From: M0108 sp964523415
Lineage (GTDB): Bacteria; Pseudomonadota; Gammaproteobacteria; Chromatiales; Chromatiaceae
Length of the DNA: 21,962 bases
Direction of reading: 5' to 3'
NCBI GenBank assembly: GCA_964523415.1
Contig: CAZFZB010000041.1
Coordinates: 1 to 21,962 of the forward strand
Part shown: positions 14,870 through 21,962 of the stretch, piece by piece
How positions within the stretch are numbered: position 1 is the first letter of the stretch
Layout: every line of letters begins with the position of its first letter
Position numbers and translations under genes: made by a program
The notes under the pieces: model-generated
Told to the model about the DNA's origin: nothing
What the model saw: only the letters and a program-made list of their open reading frames with translations
Databases searched by the model: none

Positions 14870-15705
14870 GGCCCAGTCTCCAGGGTCTCCCGGTAGCGGG
14901 AGGCCAGGATGTCGAGGAGGGCAGGGTGGTCACCCACCAGCCCCGTGAGGATGATGCGCAACTCCGGGTACTCAGCCCTGACGGTGGCGGCTATCTCGTC
15001 CAGATCCCCACCAGGACCTGCATGACGGCCGGCAAAAAGAAAGAGGGGGACGACGTACACCGGGCTCTGGTCGTCCGCGCGAGCCAAACGGCGGAGCACC
15101 GCCAGCAGGAGTTCACCGTTGAAATCGTATTGGGGACCGGCGCGCCGTTCCATGGCGGCCTCCTCGATCTGAGTGCCTGCCTCTAGACGGGAGCGCAGAT
15201 CCGCCGCCAACCAGCGCCGTGTGGCATTGACCTCGGGGCTGGGGGAGCCATGGTCGACCAGGACCAGGCGTCGTGGCTGGAGTCGGGTTTCGCGTGCAGC
15301 GGTCACAATACGATTCAGCAGAATGGCGGTGAGGCGTGGCTCGCCCTGGGGCAAGGGGCAGAGCGGGGCGGTCAGGCGAACCTCCAGGTTGCCCCCATTC
15401 CTGTTCAGCCTGGCTATCAGGGCAGGAATGGCCTGGGTGAGGGCCCCGCTTGGGCCGAAGAAGAGGGGGATGATCAGAAAATGCCCAATACCCTGGCGCA
15501 TGCGGTCAACCAGCCAGGGTTCGAGGGTAGTGGCCGCTATACCAGCGAGTCGGTCGGGGCTGATGAGGTCGGAATGGGCCAGGGAAACAGGCTGGATGTG
15601 CTCGTGGAGAGATGCCGAAAGGCGGGCAGCCAGCTCCCTTAAGGCCAGGGTGGATTGTGGGCGTCGCGAGCCATTGTCGAGGAGCAGTATCTCGCGCATG
15701 GCCAT
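14866..15705 (-). CDS. CbiX/SirB-like sirohydrochlorin chelatase, two-domain
   Basis: This 279-residue protein has two tandem CbiX-type domains (about 1-135 and 145-279), the fold that inserts Co2+ or Fe2+ into sirohydrochlorin in cobalamin or siroheme synthesis. The second domain keeps both expected metal-binding histidines: His152 in VLVDHGSPSP and His228 in PLFLFAGRHAG. In the first domain the matching positions are Asn11 (LLLDNGSRRP) and Ala88 (PLFFGPSGALTQ), so that half is probably non-catalytic. Two ATG codons are possible starts (15705, 15699); GGGAGG lies just upstream of both. The end overlaps hrpB by 4 bp. No other tetrapyrrole gene is in the window, so cobalt versus iron cannot be decided and the true substrate is uncertain. 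Confidence 0.8.
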   Translation of the reverse strand: MAMREILLLDNGSRRPQSTLALRELAARLSASLHEHIQPVSLAHSDLISPDRLAGIAATTLEPWLVDRMRQGIGHFLIIPLFFGPSGALTQAIPALIARLNRNGGNLEVRLTAPLCPLPQGEPRLTAILLNRIVTAARETRLQPRRLVLVDHGSPSPEVNATRRWLAADLRSRLEAGTQIEEAAMERRAGPQYDFNGELLLAVLRRLARADDQSPVYVVPLFLFAGRHAGPGGDLDEIAATVRAEYPELRIILTGLVGDHPALLDILASRYRETLETGP

Positions 15706-15729
15706 TCTGCCTCCCAGGTCAGAGGGGTG

Positions 15730-15769
15730 CCGCGACGAAACGGCGACCCGAGTCTTGGTCCCGTCGCGG
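15730..15769. repeat. Long hairpin between the OmpA-like gene and the chelatase gene
   Basis: CCGCGACG (15730-15737) and CGTCGCGG (15762-15769) form a perfect 8-bp stem, and GACC (15745-15748) with GGTC (15757-15760) can form a second stem inside it. It lies in the 98-bp gap, 35 nt after the OmpA-like stop codon and about 25 nt before the chelatase start. No T-run follows on the minus strand, so it is more likely an RNA-stability or leader element than a classic intrinsic terminator. Confidence 0.4.
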
Positions 15770-15803
15770 TGGAGAGTCGTTCAGGCGAGGAAGCAGGGGA
15801 AAA

Positions 15804-17624
15804 TCAGGGCTCGATGACGTAGATCTCGACCCGGCGGTTCTGACTCCGTCCGGCCTGCGTCTCATTCGAGGCGATAGGCCTGGCCTTGCCGAGGCCCAGG
15901 GCCGTCAGGCGTTCGGGGGCGACGCCTCGTGCAACCAGTGCCTCCAGCACCGCCTCTGCGCGCTGTTGGGATAGTGCCAAATTCGTCTCGTCGCGCCCGG
16001 TGCTATCGGTATGGCCCTCGACGCGAACCCTAAGCTCCGGAAACTCGACCAAGACGGCGGCGATTTGGTCCAGCCTGGGGATGTCACCCTTGGGAAGCTG
16101 GGCTTGGCTTGCCTGGAAGCGGATTTCATCCTCGCTCAGGTCAAGCAAGGTGCCCTGGTCGGTGGCGCGACCCTTGAGGGCACCCAGGCGCTGGTGCAGG
16201 GACTTGAGATGATCGAGGGCCTGGTCACCACGGGAACGGGCGGCCAGCAGATCCGACTTGGCCTGCTGGCGGAGTTGATCCAGTTCCTGGCTCAAGGACT
16301 TGATTTCTTCCCGGCGTGCGGCGAGGTCCTTGGTCAGGTCCGCTTCCTTGGCGGCCGCCGCCTGGGTCAGCTTCTCGAGTTGAGACCGGGAATCGGCATG
16401 GGCCGCTTGGGAGTCCTCCAGCTTGCCTTGGAGGTTCGCGTGTTCACCCCGCAAGGCGGCCAGGGCCTCGCGTTCCTGATTTAGGGCGGCCTCGGTGGCC
16501 TCCATCTTCTGGCTGGCCTCACTCAGGTCCTTTTTTAGCCCCTGGTGGTCGCTGAGCAGTTTGGTGAGGTTCTCATGTTCCTGATGAAGGGCGGCCTCTG
16601 AGGTCTCGAACTTCTGTCCCGCCTCGCTCAGCCCCTGTTTGAGCCCCACGTTTTCATCTTGCAGCTTGACCAGGGCCTCGTGCTCCTGATCCAAGGCGGC
16701 CAGGGTAGTCTCGGTCTTGTGGCCGGCCTCGCTCAGCTTATGCTTGAGCCCTTCGTGTTCATCGCCCAGTTTGGCAAGGGCCGCTCGCTCCTGGAGCAGG
16801 CTGGCCTGGGTGGCCTCGAGTTTCTGGCTGGCCTCGTTGAGACCCTGCTTGAGTCCCTCATTCTCCTCACGCAGCTTAGCGAGGGCCGCACGCTCCTGCT
16901 CCAGGTCGTCCTGGGTGGCCTCGAGCCTTTGGCCGGCCTCACTCAGGTCCTGTTTGAGGCCCTCGTTGAGTTGTTTGGACTGGGTCAGGCCCTGTTCCAG
17001 GGTAGCCAGTCTCCCCTGTTCGGCCTCGAGGGCCTGCCGGGTCTGGAGCAGGTCCGTCTTGGCGGCCAGGATGCGTTTTCCCCAATTCGCCTCCATCGCG
17101 GCCTTGTCCGGGTCACTGCCTACCAGGAGGGTCCGGAATTTGATGATCTCCTCCGTCAGGTCGTCGGTAATTTGCTGGACGTGTGCCTCGTGACTGGCGG
17201 CGGCGTCGGTGGCGGCCTGGTGGAGGTGGTCGATGTCGGTCTTGAGGGCGACGATCTCGTCGTTAGCCCCTTGGAGGCGTTGCTGGAGGTCGGCCTCGGC
17301 CGCCTTCGCCTTGTCGTGCAGTTTGGCGAGGCTGTCATCGTGTTCCTGTTGATTGGCCTGCATCTGGGCCTTGAGATCACGCTGGCCACGGGTTGAGGTT
17401 TCCAGGTCACCTGTGAGGGCGGCCACGCGGTCTGTTAGATGAGTGTTCTCCGTATGGGCAGCCTCCAGGGCCTGGCTCTTCTCGCCGATCGTCGCCTTAT
17501 GGGCCTGAATCTGCTCATGGGTATATTGTTGTAACCAGATCAGGAGCGCGCCCAGGCCAAGGACTAGGAGGGCCAGAATCCAGATCCAGGTGCGCATGGG
17601 AGAGGCAATCTTGGGTGCGGTCAT
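15804..17624 (-). CDS. Inner-membrane-anchored coiled-coil protein with C-terminal OmpA domain
   Basis: This 606-residue protein has a membrane helix near the N-terminus (about 13-30, WIWILALLVLGLGALLIW), a long Gln/Glu/Ala/Lys-rich helical region (about 35-490) and an OmpA-like peptidoglycan-binding domain (about 500-606). The domain shows VEGHTDSTGRDETNLALSQQ (535-554) and a terminal NRRVEIYV, typical of OmpA/MotB/Pal proteins; no beta-barrel is present. Residues 221-395 are five consecutive 35-residue repeats. The likely arrangement is a short cytoplasmic tail, one membrane span and a periplasmic rod ending on peptidoglycan. The start is ATG 17624, set by an ideal AAGGAGG at 17630-17636; a longer frame to 17693 lacks such a site. 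The role is unknown; envelope organisation is plausible. It heads the minus-strand row toward the chelatase and hrpB, 98 bp away, and diverges from potF. Confidence 0.88.
   Translation of the reverse strand: MTAPKIASPMRTWIWILALLVLGLGALLIWLQQYTHEQIQAHKATIGEKSQALEAAHTENTHLTDRVAALTGDLETSTRGQRDLKAQMQANQQEHDDSLAKLHDKAKAAEADLQQRLQGANDEIVALKTDIDHLHQAATDAAASHEAHVQQITDDLTEEIIKFRTLLVGSDPDKAAMEANWGKRILAAKTDLLQTRQALEAEQGRLATLEQGLTQSKQLNEGLKQDLSEAGQRLEATQDDLEQERAALAKLREENEGLKQGLNEASQKLEATQASLLQERAALAKLGDEHEGLKHKLSEAGHKTETTLAALDQEHEALVKLQDENVGLKQGLSEAGQKFETSEAALHQEHENLTKLLSDHQGLKKDLSEASQKMEATEAALNQEREALAALRGEHANLQGKLEDSQAAHADSRSQLEKLTQAAAAKEADLTKDLAARREEIKSLSQELDQLRQQAKSDLLAARSRGDQALDHLKSLHQRLGALKGRATDQGTLLDLSEDEIRFQASQAQLPKGDIPRLDQIAAVLVEFPELRVRVEGHTDSTGRDETNLALSQQRAEAVLEALVARGVAPERLTALGLGKARPIASNETQAGRSQNRRVEIYVIEP
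16440..16964 (-). repeat. Five tandem 105-bp (35-codon) repeats in the coiled coil
   Basis: The units begin at residues 221, 256, 291, 326 and 361 of the OmpA-domain protein, each exactly 35 residues with the pattern xGLKxxLxEAxxKxExT followed by a segment ending ALxKLxxEH/N. Since 35 is five heptads, the coiled-coil phase is kept across copies. Leu at unit positions 3, 7, 21, 28 and 31 is invariant in all five. DNA copies have diverged but align without indels. Confidence 0.9.
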
Positions 17625-17629
17625 CTTCT

Positions 17630-17636
17630 CCTCCTT
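17630..17636 (-). promoter_or_regulatory. Strong ribosome-binding site fixing the OmpA-like protein start
   Basis: On the minus strand AAGGAGG lies 5 nt before the ATG at 17624. This near-perfect Shine-Dalgarno sequence shows that translation starts 23 codons inside the longest open frame, placing the membrane helix right at the N-terminus. Confidence 0.85.
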
Positions 17637-17770
17637 ATGGTATGAGTGCCGTGCAATCTTGTGGGAGACTGGCCCGGGGGATGGGTTAGGCACCCCCAGT
17701 TTATCCCATGGATGGGAGTGCGGGCAGTCCTAATTCGGGGTTGGGGCCTGGTGCCAGATCCGATGCCGCC

Positions 17771-17902
17771 CTAAATAAAAAGATGGTTCGGCGCGGATGA
17801 CAAGGTCACGCCACCCATGCAGAATAGAAAGGTTATCAGAAATATTGCCCACCAGGCGCGCATGCCCAACCGCTTCAGGAGGGAGGCGCCTTTCGACCTC
17901 AC
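17771..17902 (-). CDS. Possible small membrane protein (43 aa), unproven
   Basis: In the 293-bp gap between the OmpA-like gene and potF, the minus strand encodes a 43-residue frame from GTG at 17902 to TAG at 17771-17773. AGGG lies about 5 nt before the GTG. The peptide has a basic N-terminus (RSKGASLLKRLGMRAWW) and one strongly hydrophobic stretch (AIFLITFLFCMGGVTL), the pattern of a single-span membrane protein. An internal ATG at 17863 would give 30 residues. I recognise no family, and the frame could be chance. The rest of this gap shows no clear promoter boxes or terminator. Confidence 0.22.
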   Translation of the reverse strand: MRSKGASLLKRLGMRAWWAIFLITFLFCMGGVTLSSAPNHLFI

Positions 17903-17917
17903 CAGGACCCTACAGCC

Positions 17918-19009
17918 ATGCATCAGTTCCTCAAAAAGATTACCTTGCTCACCCTCCTCACCCCCCTGGCGGCGGGTGCGGCGGATGAGACCGTCCACAT
18001 CTACAACTGGAACGACTATTTCGCTGAAGACACCCTGTCGGGCTTTCAGGAGCGCACCGGTACCCGGGCCGTGCTGGACCTTTATGACAGCAACGAGATC
18101 CTGGACGCCAAACTTCTGGCGGGTTCCAGCGGTTATGACCTCGTCTTCCCCACCGCCCGACCCTTCGCGCAGCGCCAGATCAAGGCTGGTATTTATCAGC
18201 CGCTTGATAAATCCAAGTTACCGGGCCTGAGCAACCTGGACCCGGAGATCTACGGTTCCCTCAAGGATCTGGATCCCGACAACAAGTACCTGGTGCCCTA
18301 TATGTGGGGCACCACCGGGCTGGGCATCAACGTCGATAAGGTCAAAGCGGCCCTGGGTGAGGAACCGGTGGCAAGTTGGGCCCTGGTCTTCGATCCGGAA
18401 AAGGCCAAGAAGCTGGCGAGTTGCGGCCTGACCCTGTTCGATGATCCCACCGAGGTCTTCGCCGCCGCCCTCCTGTATCTGGGCAAGGACCCCAACAGCC
18501 GTGATAAGAAGGACCTCAAGGCGGTTCAGGATCTCATCAAGGCCGTGCATCCCTATATCCGCTATTTCCATACCTCCCAGGTCATCAGTGACCTGGCCAA
18601 CGGGGACATCTGTATCGCCCAGGGCTATTCCGGGGATGTACTTCAGGCTCGGGACAAGGCCCAGGAGGCCGGCAATGGCGTCAAGGTGGCCTACCTGGTT
18701 CCCAAGGAGGGCGCCGTCCTGTGGGTGGATGTCATGGCCATCCCCAAGGATGCCCCCAATCCCGCCCAAGGCCTGGCCTTCATCCAGTATCTCCTGGATC
18801 CCAAGGTAATCGCCAGTGTCTCCAACTTTGTCAACTACGCCAACCCCAATCTGGCTGCGACGGAGTTCCTCGACGAGTCGATACGCCAGGATCCCGGCGT
18901 CTATCCCTCCAAGGAGGTCCGCGCCCGGCTGATTACCCTGAAGGAAGCCAGCGACAAGGAGATGCGCGAACTCAACCGCATCTGGACCCGGCTCAAAGCC
19001 GATCGCTGA
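17918..19009 (+). CDS. potF: Putrescine-binding periplasmic protein (PotF-like)
   Basis: This 363-residue solute-binding protein of the PotD/PotF family captures polyamine in the periplasm and delivers it to the PotGHI membrane complex. A signal peptide covers about residues 1-21 (KK, hydrophobic core, AAGA before ADETVHIYNW). Agreement with E. coli PotF is strong throughout: VHIYNWNDY (26-34), LDKSKLP (96-102), PYMWGTTGLG (127-136), YLGKDPNS, YFHTSQ, LANGDIC and YANPNLAAT. From memory of the PotF structure, ligand contacts Trp31, Tyr34, Glu179, Asp240, Asp271 and Tyr307 are kept, while Asn32, Thr79 and Tyr237 replace the Ser, Ser and Trp of PotF. Specificity may therefore differ from plain putrescine. 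The ribosome-binding site is weak (AGGA about 12 nt upstream). It starts the potFGHI operon, 24 bp before potG. Confidence 0.93.
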   Translation: MHQFLKKITLLTLLTPLAAGAADETVHIYNWNDYFAEDTLSGFQERTGTRAVLDLYDSNEILDAKLLAGSSGYDLVFPTARPFAQRQIKAGIYQPLDKSKLPGLSNLDPEIYGSLKDLDPDNKYLVPYMWGTTGLGINVDKVKAALGEEPVASWALVFDPEKAKKLASCGLTLFDDPTEVFAAALLYLGKDPNSRDKKDLKAVQDLIKAVHPYIRYFHTSQVISDLANGDICIAQGYSGDVLQARDKAQEAGNGVKVAYLVPKEGAVLWVDVMAIPKDAPNPAQGLAFIQYLLDPKVIASVSNFVNYANPNLAATEFLDESIRQDPGVYPSKEVRARLITLKEASDKEMRELNRIWTRLKADR

Positions 19010-19033
19010 TCCGGAACCCGGGGCGGAAAGCGG

Positions 19034-20176
19034 GTGGCGACAGGGGAAGAGCGGGGAGCCGGTGCCTTGGAGGCCTGGCAGGACCCCAAGGCCAGGCCCT
19101 ATGTGCGAATCGAGGTCGTGAGCCGGCGCTTCGGCGAGGTTCAGGCCCTGAATGGCGTCAGCCTGGATATTTATCAGGGGGAGTTCTTTTCCCTCCTGGG
19201 GGGGTCAGGTTGCGGCAAGACCACGTTGTTGCGCCTGCTGGCGGGACTGGACAGCCCCACAAGCGGACGTATCTGGATCGATGGGGCCGACGTTACCGAC
19301 ATTCCAGCCTTTCGTCGGCCCGTGAACATGATGTTCCAATCCTACGCCCTCTTTCCCCACATGAACGTGGAGGCCAATATCGAATTCGGCCTGCGCCAGG
19401 AAAAAATGCCCAGGGCAGAGCGCGCCGAACGGGTTGGCGAGATGCTGGATCTGCTGCACATCGGCGACCTGCGTAAACGCCGGCCGGATCAACTCTCCGG
19501 GGGCCAGCGCCAGCGCGTGGCCCTGGCGCGTTCCCTGGCCAAGCACCCCAAGCTGCTCCTGCTCGACGAGCCCCTGGGTGCCCTCGACAAGAAGCTACGG
19601 GTTCATACTCAATTCGAATTGGTCAAGCTGCAGGAGCGTATCGGCATCACCTTCGTGACCGTTACCCACGATCAGGAGGAGGCCATGACCATGTCCAGCC
19701 GCATCGCGGTCATGGACGCCGGTCAAATCGTCCAGGTCGATACCCCGACGGGCATTTACGAATTCCCCAACTCGCGCCTGGTGGCGAGCTTCATCGGTTC
19801 GGTCAATCTCTTTGAGGGTAAGGTGAGCGCCCGGGATGGGGATGAGGTGCGGGTGGCGGGGGAGGGGGGGCTGACCCTGAGGGCCCGCTGCCGCCAGCCT
19901 CTGGCTCTGGGTACGCCCGTAGCGGTAGCCGTGCGGCCGGAGAAAATGCGCCTGTGCGAGGAGTGCGCGGAGCCTGGCGAGAATTGCGTGACCGGCCAGG
20001 TTCAGGATATCGCCTATCTGGGGGATGTCTCCATCTATCACATCCGTGTGTCGCCGGAACGCGTGGCGACCATGACCCTGGCCAATATTCACCCTAGCAC
20101 CGAACAGAAATTGACCTGGGGTCAGGAGGTGACGATGGCCTGGTCACCCCGCTGCGGCGTGGTCCTGACGGATTGA
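19034..20176 (+). CDS. potG: Polyamine ABC transporter ATP-binding protein
   Basis: This 380-residue cytoplasmic ATPase energises the polyamine importer. ABC motifs are complete: Walker A GGSGCGKT (56-63), Q-loop FQSYALFPHM (101-110), signature LSGGQRQR (154-161), Walker B LLLLDEP (174-180) and the switch His212 in VTHDQEEAM. A TOBE-type regulatory region follows (about 255-380), as in PotG/PotA. The size matches E. coli PotG. The start is GTG at 19034, 24 bp after the potF stop codon; the first 22 residues are probably an unconserved extension before YVRIEVVSRRFGEVQAL. The gene order potF-G-H-I supports assignment as PotG rather than PotA. Confidence 0.93.
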   Translation: MATGEERGAGALEAWQDPKARPYVRIEVVSRRFGEVQALNGVSLDIYQGEFFSLLGGSGCGKTTLLRLLAGLDSPTSGRIWIDGADVTDIPAFRRPVNMMFQSYALFPHMNVEANIEFGLRQEKMPRAERAERVGEMLDLLHIGDLRKRRPDQLSGGQRQRVALARSLAKHPKLLLLDEPLGALDKKLRVHTQFELVKLQERIGITFVTVTHDQEEAMTMSSRIAVMDAGQIVQVDTPTGIYEFPNSRLVASFIGSVNLFEGKVSARDGDEVRVAGEGGLTLRARCRQPLALGTPVAVAVRPEKMRLCEECAEPGENCVTGQVQDIAYLGDVSIYHIRVSPERVATMTLANIHPSTEQKLTWGQEVTMAWSPRCGVVLTD

Positions 20177-20207
20177 CGCATGACGGGTCTCACCCGCCAC
20201 CACGACA

Positions 20208-20215
20208 GGGGAGGG
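20208..20215 (+). promoter_or_regulatory. Ribosome-binding site fixing the potH start
   Basis: GGGGAGGG ends 8 nt before ATG 20224. It favours this ATG over an upstream in-frame TTG at 20173 that overlaps the potG stop codon and would add 17 residues with no family resemblance. Confidence 0.75.
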
Positions 20216-20223
20216 ATCTGGAC

Positions 20224-21168
20224 ATGAGCCAGGATGCCAATACCCAAGCCGAGGGCTGGCGGGGCTGGATGACGCATCTGAGGCACTGGCAACCAGGGCG
20301 CTGGGTCAACATTGGCCTGCCTTATTTCTGGCTGCTGCTCTTCTTTTTTCTACCCTTCGTCATCGTCCTTAAGATCAGTCTGGCGGAGCCTCTGTTGGCC
20401 CAGCCCCCCTATTCGGCCCTCCTGGACTGGCTGGACGATTCGGTGCTGCAGATTCGCATCAACCTGGGTAACTACAGCCTGACCTGGGGGGATGAACTCT
20501 ATCGTGCCGCCTTCCTCAATTCCCTCTGGGTCGGCCTGGTCTGCACACTGCTCTGTCTGGTCATTGGCTATCCCATGGCCTATGCCATCGCCACGGCCCA
20601 GGAGCGCTGGCGGGTGCCCCTGCTGATGCTCATTATCCTCCCCTTCTGGACCTCCTTCCTGATTCGCGTCTATGCCTGGATCGGCATCCTCAAGAACAAT
20701 GGCCTGCTCAACAACTTACTGATATACATGGGCCTGATCGACGAGCCCCTGACCATTCTGCACACCTCCCTGGCCGTCTATATCGGCATCGTCTATTCCT
20801 ACCTGCCCTTCATGGTCCTGCCCCTTTATGCCACCCTCAGCCGCCTCGATCTGACCTTGCTGGAGGCGGCGGCGGACCTGGGCTGCCGACCCTGGCGGGC
20901 CTTTATCCGCGTCACCCTGCCCCTGTCCCTGTCCGGCATTCTGGCTGGGAGCCTGCTGGTGTTCATCCCGGCGGTGGGTGAGTTCGTGATCCCGGATCTC
21001 CTTGGTGGTCCCGATTCCCTCATGGTCGGGCGCATGCTCTGGACCGAATTCTTTGCCAATAAGGATTGGCCCCTGGCCTCGGCCCTGGCCTTGGTGTTGC
21101 TGGGGGTATTGGTGGTGCCCTTCGTCGCCCTGCAACGCTGGCAGTCAAACCTGGAGGGCGAGTCATGA
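20224..21168 (+). CDS. potH: Polyamine ABC transporter permease (PotH/PotB type)
   Basis: This 314-residue inner-membrane permease, close in length to E. coli PotH, has about six membrane helices, starting with a hydrophobic stretch near residues 34-52 (LPYFWLLLFFFLPFVIVL). The cytoplasmic EAA loop that docks the ATPase is visible at about 214-233 (EAAADLGCRPWRAFIRVTLP). It pairs with PotI to form the translocation channel. ATG 20224 is chosen on its strong ribosome-binding site; the gap to potG is then 47 bp. Its stop codon overlaps the start of potI (ATGA). Confidence 0.92.
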   Translation: MSQDANTQAEGWRGWMTHLRHWQPGRWVNIGLPYFWLLLFFFLPFVIVLKISLAEPLLAQPPYSALLDWLDDSVLQIRINLGNYSLTWGDELYRAAFLNSLWVGLVCTLLCLVIGYPMAYAIATAQERWRVPLLMLIILPFWTSFLIRVYAWIGILKNNGLLNNLLIYMGLIDEPLTILHTSLAVYIGIVYSYLPFMVLPLYATLSRLDLTLLEAAADLGCRPWRAFIRVTLPLSLSGILAGSLLVFIPAVGEFVIPDLLGGPDSLMVGRMLWTEFFANKDWPLASALALVLLGVLVVPFVALQRWQSNLEGES

Positions 21169-21962
21169 GGACCCGCCGCTGGCCCCTCCTGAGCCTCCTG
21201 GCCTTCGGCTACGCCTTTCTCTACATACCCGTTCTGCTGTTGGTCATCTATTCCTTCAATGCCTCGCGTCTGGTGACCGTCTGGGGCGGTTTCTCGACCC
21301 ATTGGTATGGCGAGTTACTGGGCAACGACCAGATCCTCGACGCCGCCTGGCTGAGCGTTCGCATCGCGACGGTGAATGCCACCCTGGCGATGGTGCTGGG
21401 TGCCTTGGCGGCGATGGCCTTGGTTCGCTACGGGCGCTTTCGCGGGCGGGGTGGTTTCGAACTCCTGCTTACGGCACCCCTGGTCATGCCGGACGTCCTC
21501 ATTGGTCTGTCCCTCCTGCTACTCTTTGTTGCCATGCAGCAAGCCATCGGCTGGCCCGACGGGCGCGGCTTCACCACCATCGCTATCGCTCACATCACCT
21601 TCAGCATGGCCTATGCCACCGTGGTGATCCGGGCGCGATTGGCGCAGATGGACCGCTCCCTGGAGGAGGCGGCCCAGGATCTGGGCGCGCGGCCTCTGGT
21701 GGTCTATCTGCGCATCACCCTGCCTCTCATGGCACCCGCGCTGCTGTCCGCTTGGTTGCTGGCCTTCACCCTGTCCTTGGACGATCTGGTCATCTCCAGC
21801 TTTGTCGCCGGGCCCGCCTCCACGACCTTGCCCATGGTCGTTTATTCCAGCGTGCGCCTGGGTCTCTCCCCCCAGATCAACGCCCTGGCCTCCCTGATCC
21901 TCCTGTTCGTGTCCCTGGCGGTGATCATCGCCGGCCTAACCATGGCGCGCCGGCGAGTGTGA
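21165..21962 (+). CDS. potI: Polyamine ABC transporter permease (PotI/PotC type)
   Basis: This 265-residue second permease of the polyamine importer has about six membrane helices, the first at about residues 8-27. The EAA loop LEEAAQDLGARPLVVYLRIT lies at about 166-185, followed by TLPLMAPALL. The start is ATG 21165, which overlaps the potH stop codon in ATGA and has GGAGGG (21153-21158) 6 nt upstream; a longer open frame from 21066 lies inside potH and is not used. The stop codon TGA occupies the last three bases of the window, so any downstream operon genes cannot be seen. Confidence 0.92.
   Translation: MRTRRWPLLSLLAFGYAFLYIPVLLLVIYSFNASRLVTVWGGFSTHWYGELLGNDQILDAAWLSVRIATVNATLAMVLGALAAMALVRYGRFRGRGGFELLLTAPLVMPDVLIGLSLLLLFVAMQQAIGWPDGRGFTTIAIAHITFSMAYATVVIRARLAQMDRSLEEAAQDLGARPLVVYLRITLPLMAPALLSAWLLAFTLSLDDLVISSFVAGPASTTLPMVVYSSVRLGLSPQINALASLILLFVSLAVIIAGLTMARRRV

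Noticed and set aside
16659..17396. Antisense 245-codon frame opposite the coiled-coil repeats with a regular Leu/Gly pattern.
   Set aside because: Its periodicity simply mirrors the sense-strand 35-codon repeats; it has no start signal of its own.
17694..17917. Searched for a sigma-54 or sigma-70 promoter for the pot operon.
   Set aside because: GG/GC pairs have the wrong spacing and no convincing -35/-10 pair with proper spacing was found; the AT-rich stretch near 17771-17782 alone is insufficient.

Overview
The window is about 22 kb of GC-rich (roughly 60-65 %) gammaproteobacterial chromosome, probably from the Chromatiales (purple sulfur bacteria and relatives). That placement rests on the overall protein character, the bpt-aat pair, hrpB and a PotFGHI-type transporter; no rRNA or other marker gene is present to prove it. 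The piece comes from a scaffolded draft assembly: two runs of exactly 100 N (6162-6261 and 12992-13091) each interrupt a conserved gene and are placeholders rather than measured distances. I see no tRNA, rRNA, CRISPR array, insertion sequence or phage gene.

Region 1 (1-10394) is the most interesting part: an Anbu / ATP-grasp / alpha-E / transglutaminase locus. It holds the 3' part of anbu (a proteasome-like peptidase), which converges on a minus-strand pair, alpha-E and circularly permuted ATP-grasp. A 394-bp divergent control region separates this pair from a plus-strand trio: a large transglutaminase-DUF2126 protein, an ATP-grasp/alpha-E fusion and a second transglutaminase. The control region carries two back-to-back sites matching the sigma-54 (-24/-12) consensus, one facing each arm, with several inverted repeats between them. 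I infer that both arms are driven together by RpoN and an enhancer-binding protein. The genes encode a predicted but uncharacterised peptide-bond-forming and peptide-cleaving system. The free-standing ATP-grasp keeps the expected ligase motifs, while the fused copy has lost several of them.

Region 2 (10412-12515) has bpt and aat overlapping on the minus strand. These are two aminoacyl-tRNA-protein transferases that attach Leu or Phe to protein N-termini for N-degron proteolysis. A 111-codon gene of unknown function is transcribed away from them.

Region 3 (12607-17624, minus strand) runs from an inner-membrane-anchored coiled-coil OmpA-domain protein with five 35-residue repeats, through a two-domain CbiX/SirB-like chelatase with a degenerate first domain, to the ATP-dependent helicase hrpB. 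The last two genes overlap by 4 bp.

Region 4 (17918-21962, plus strand) is a complete putrescine-type ABC transporter operon, potF-potG-potH-potI. It ends exactly at the window edge.
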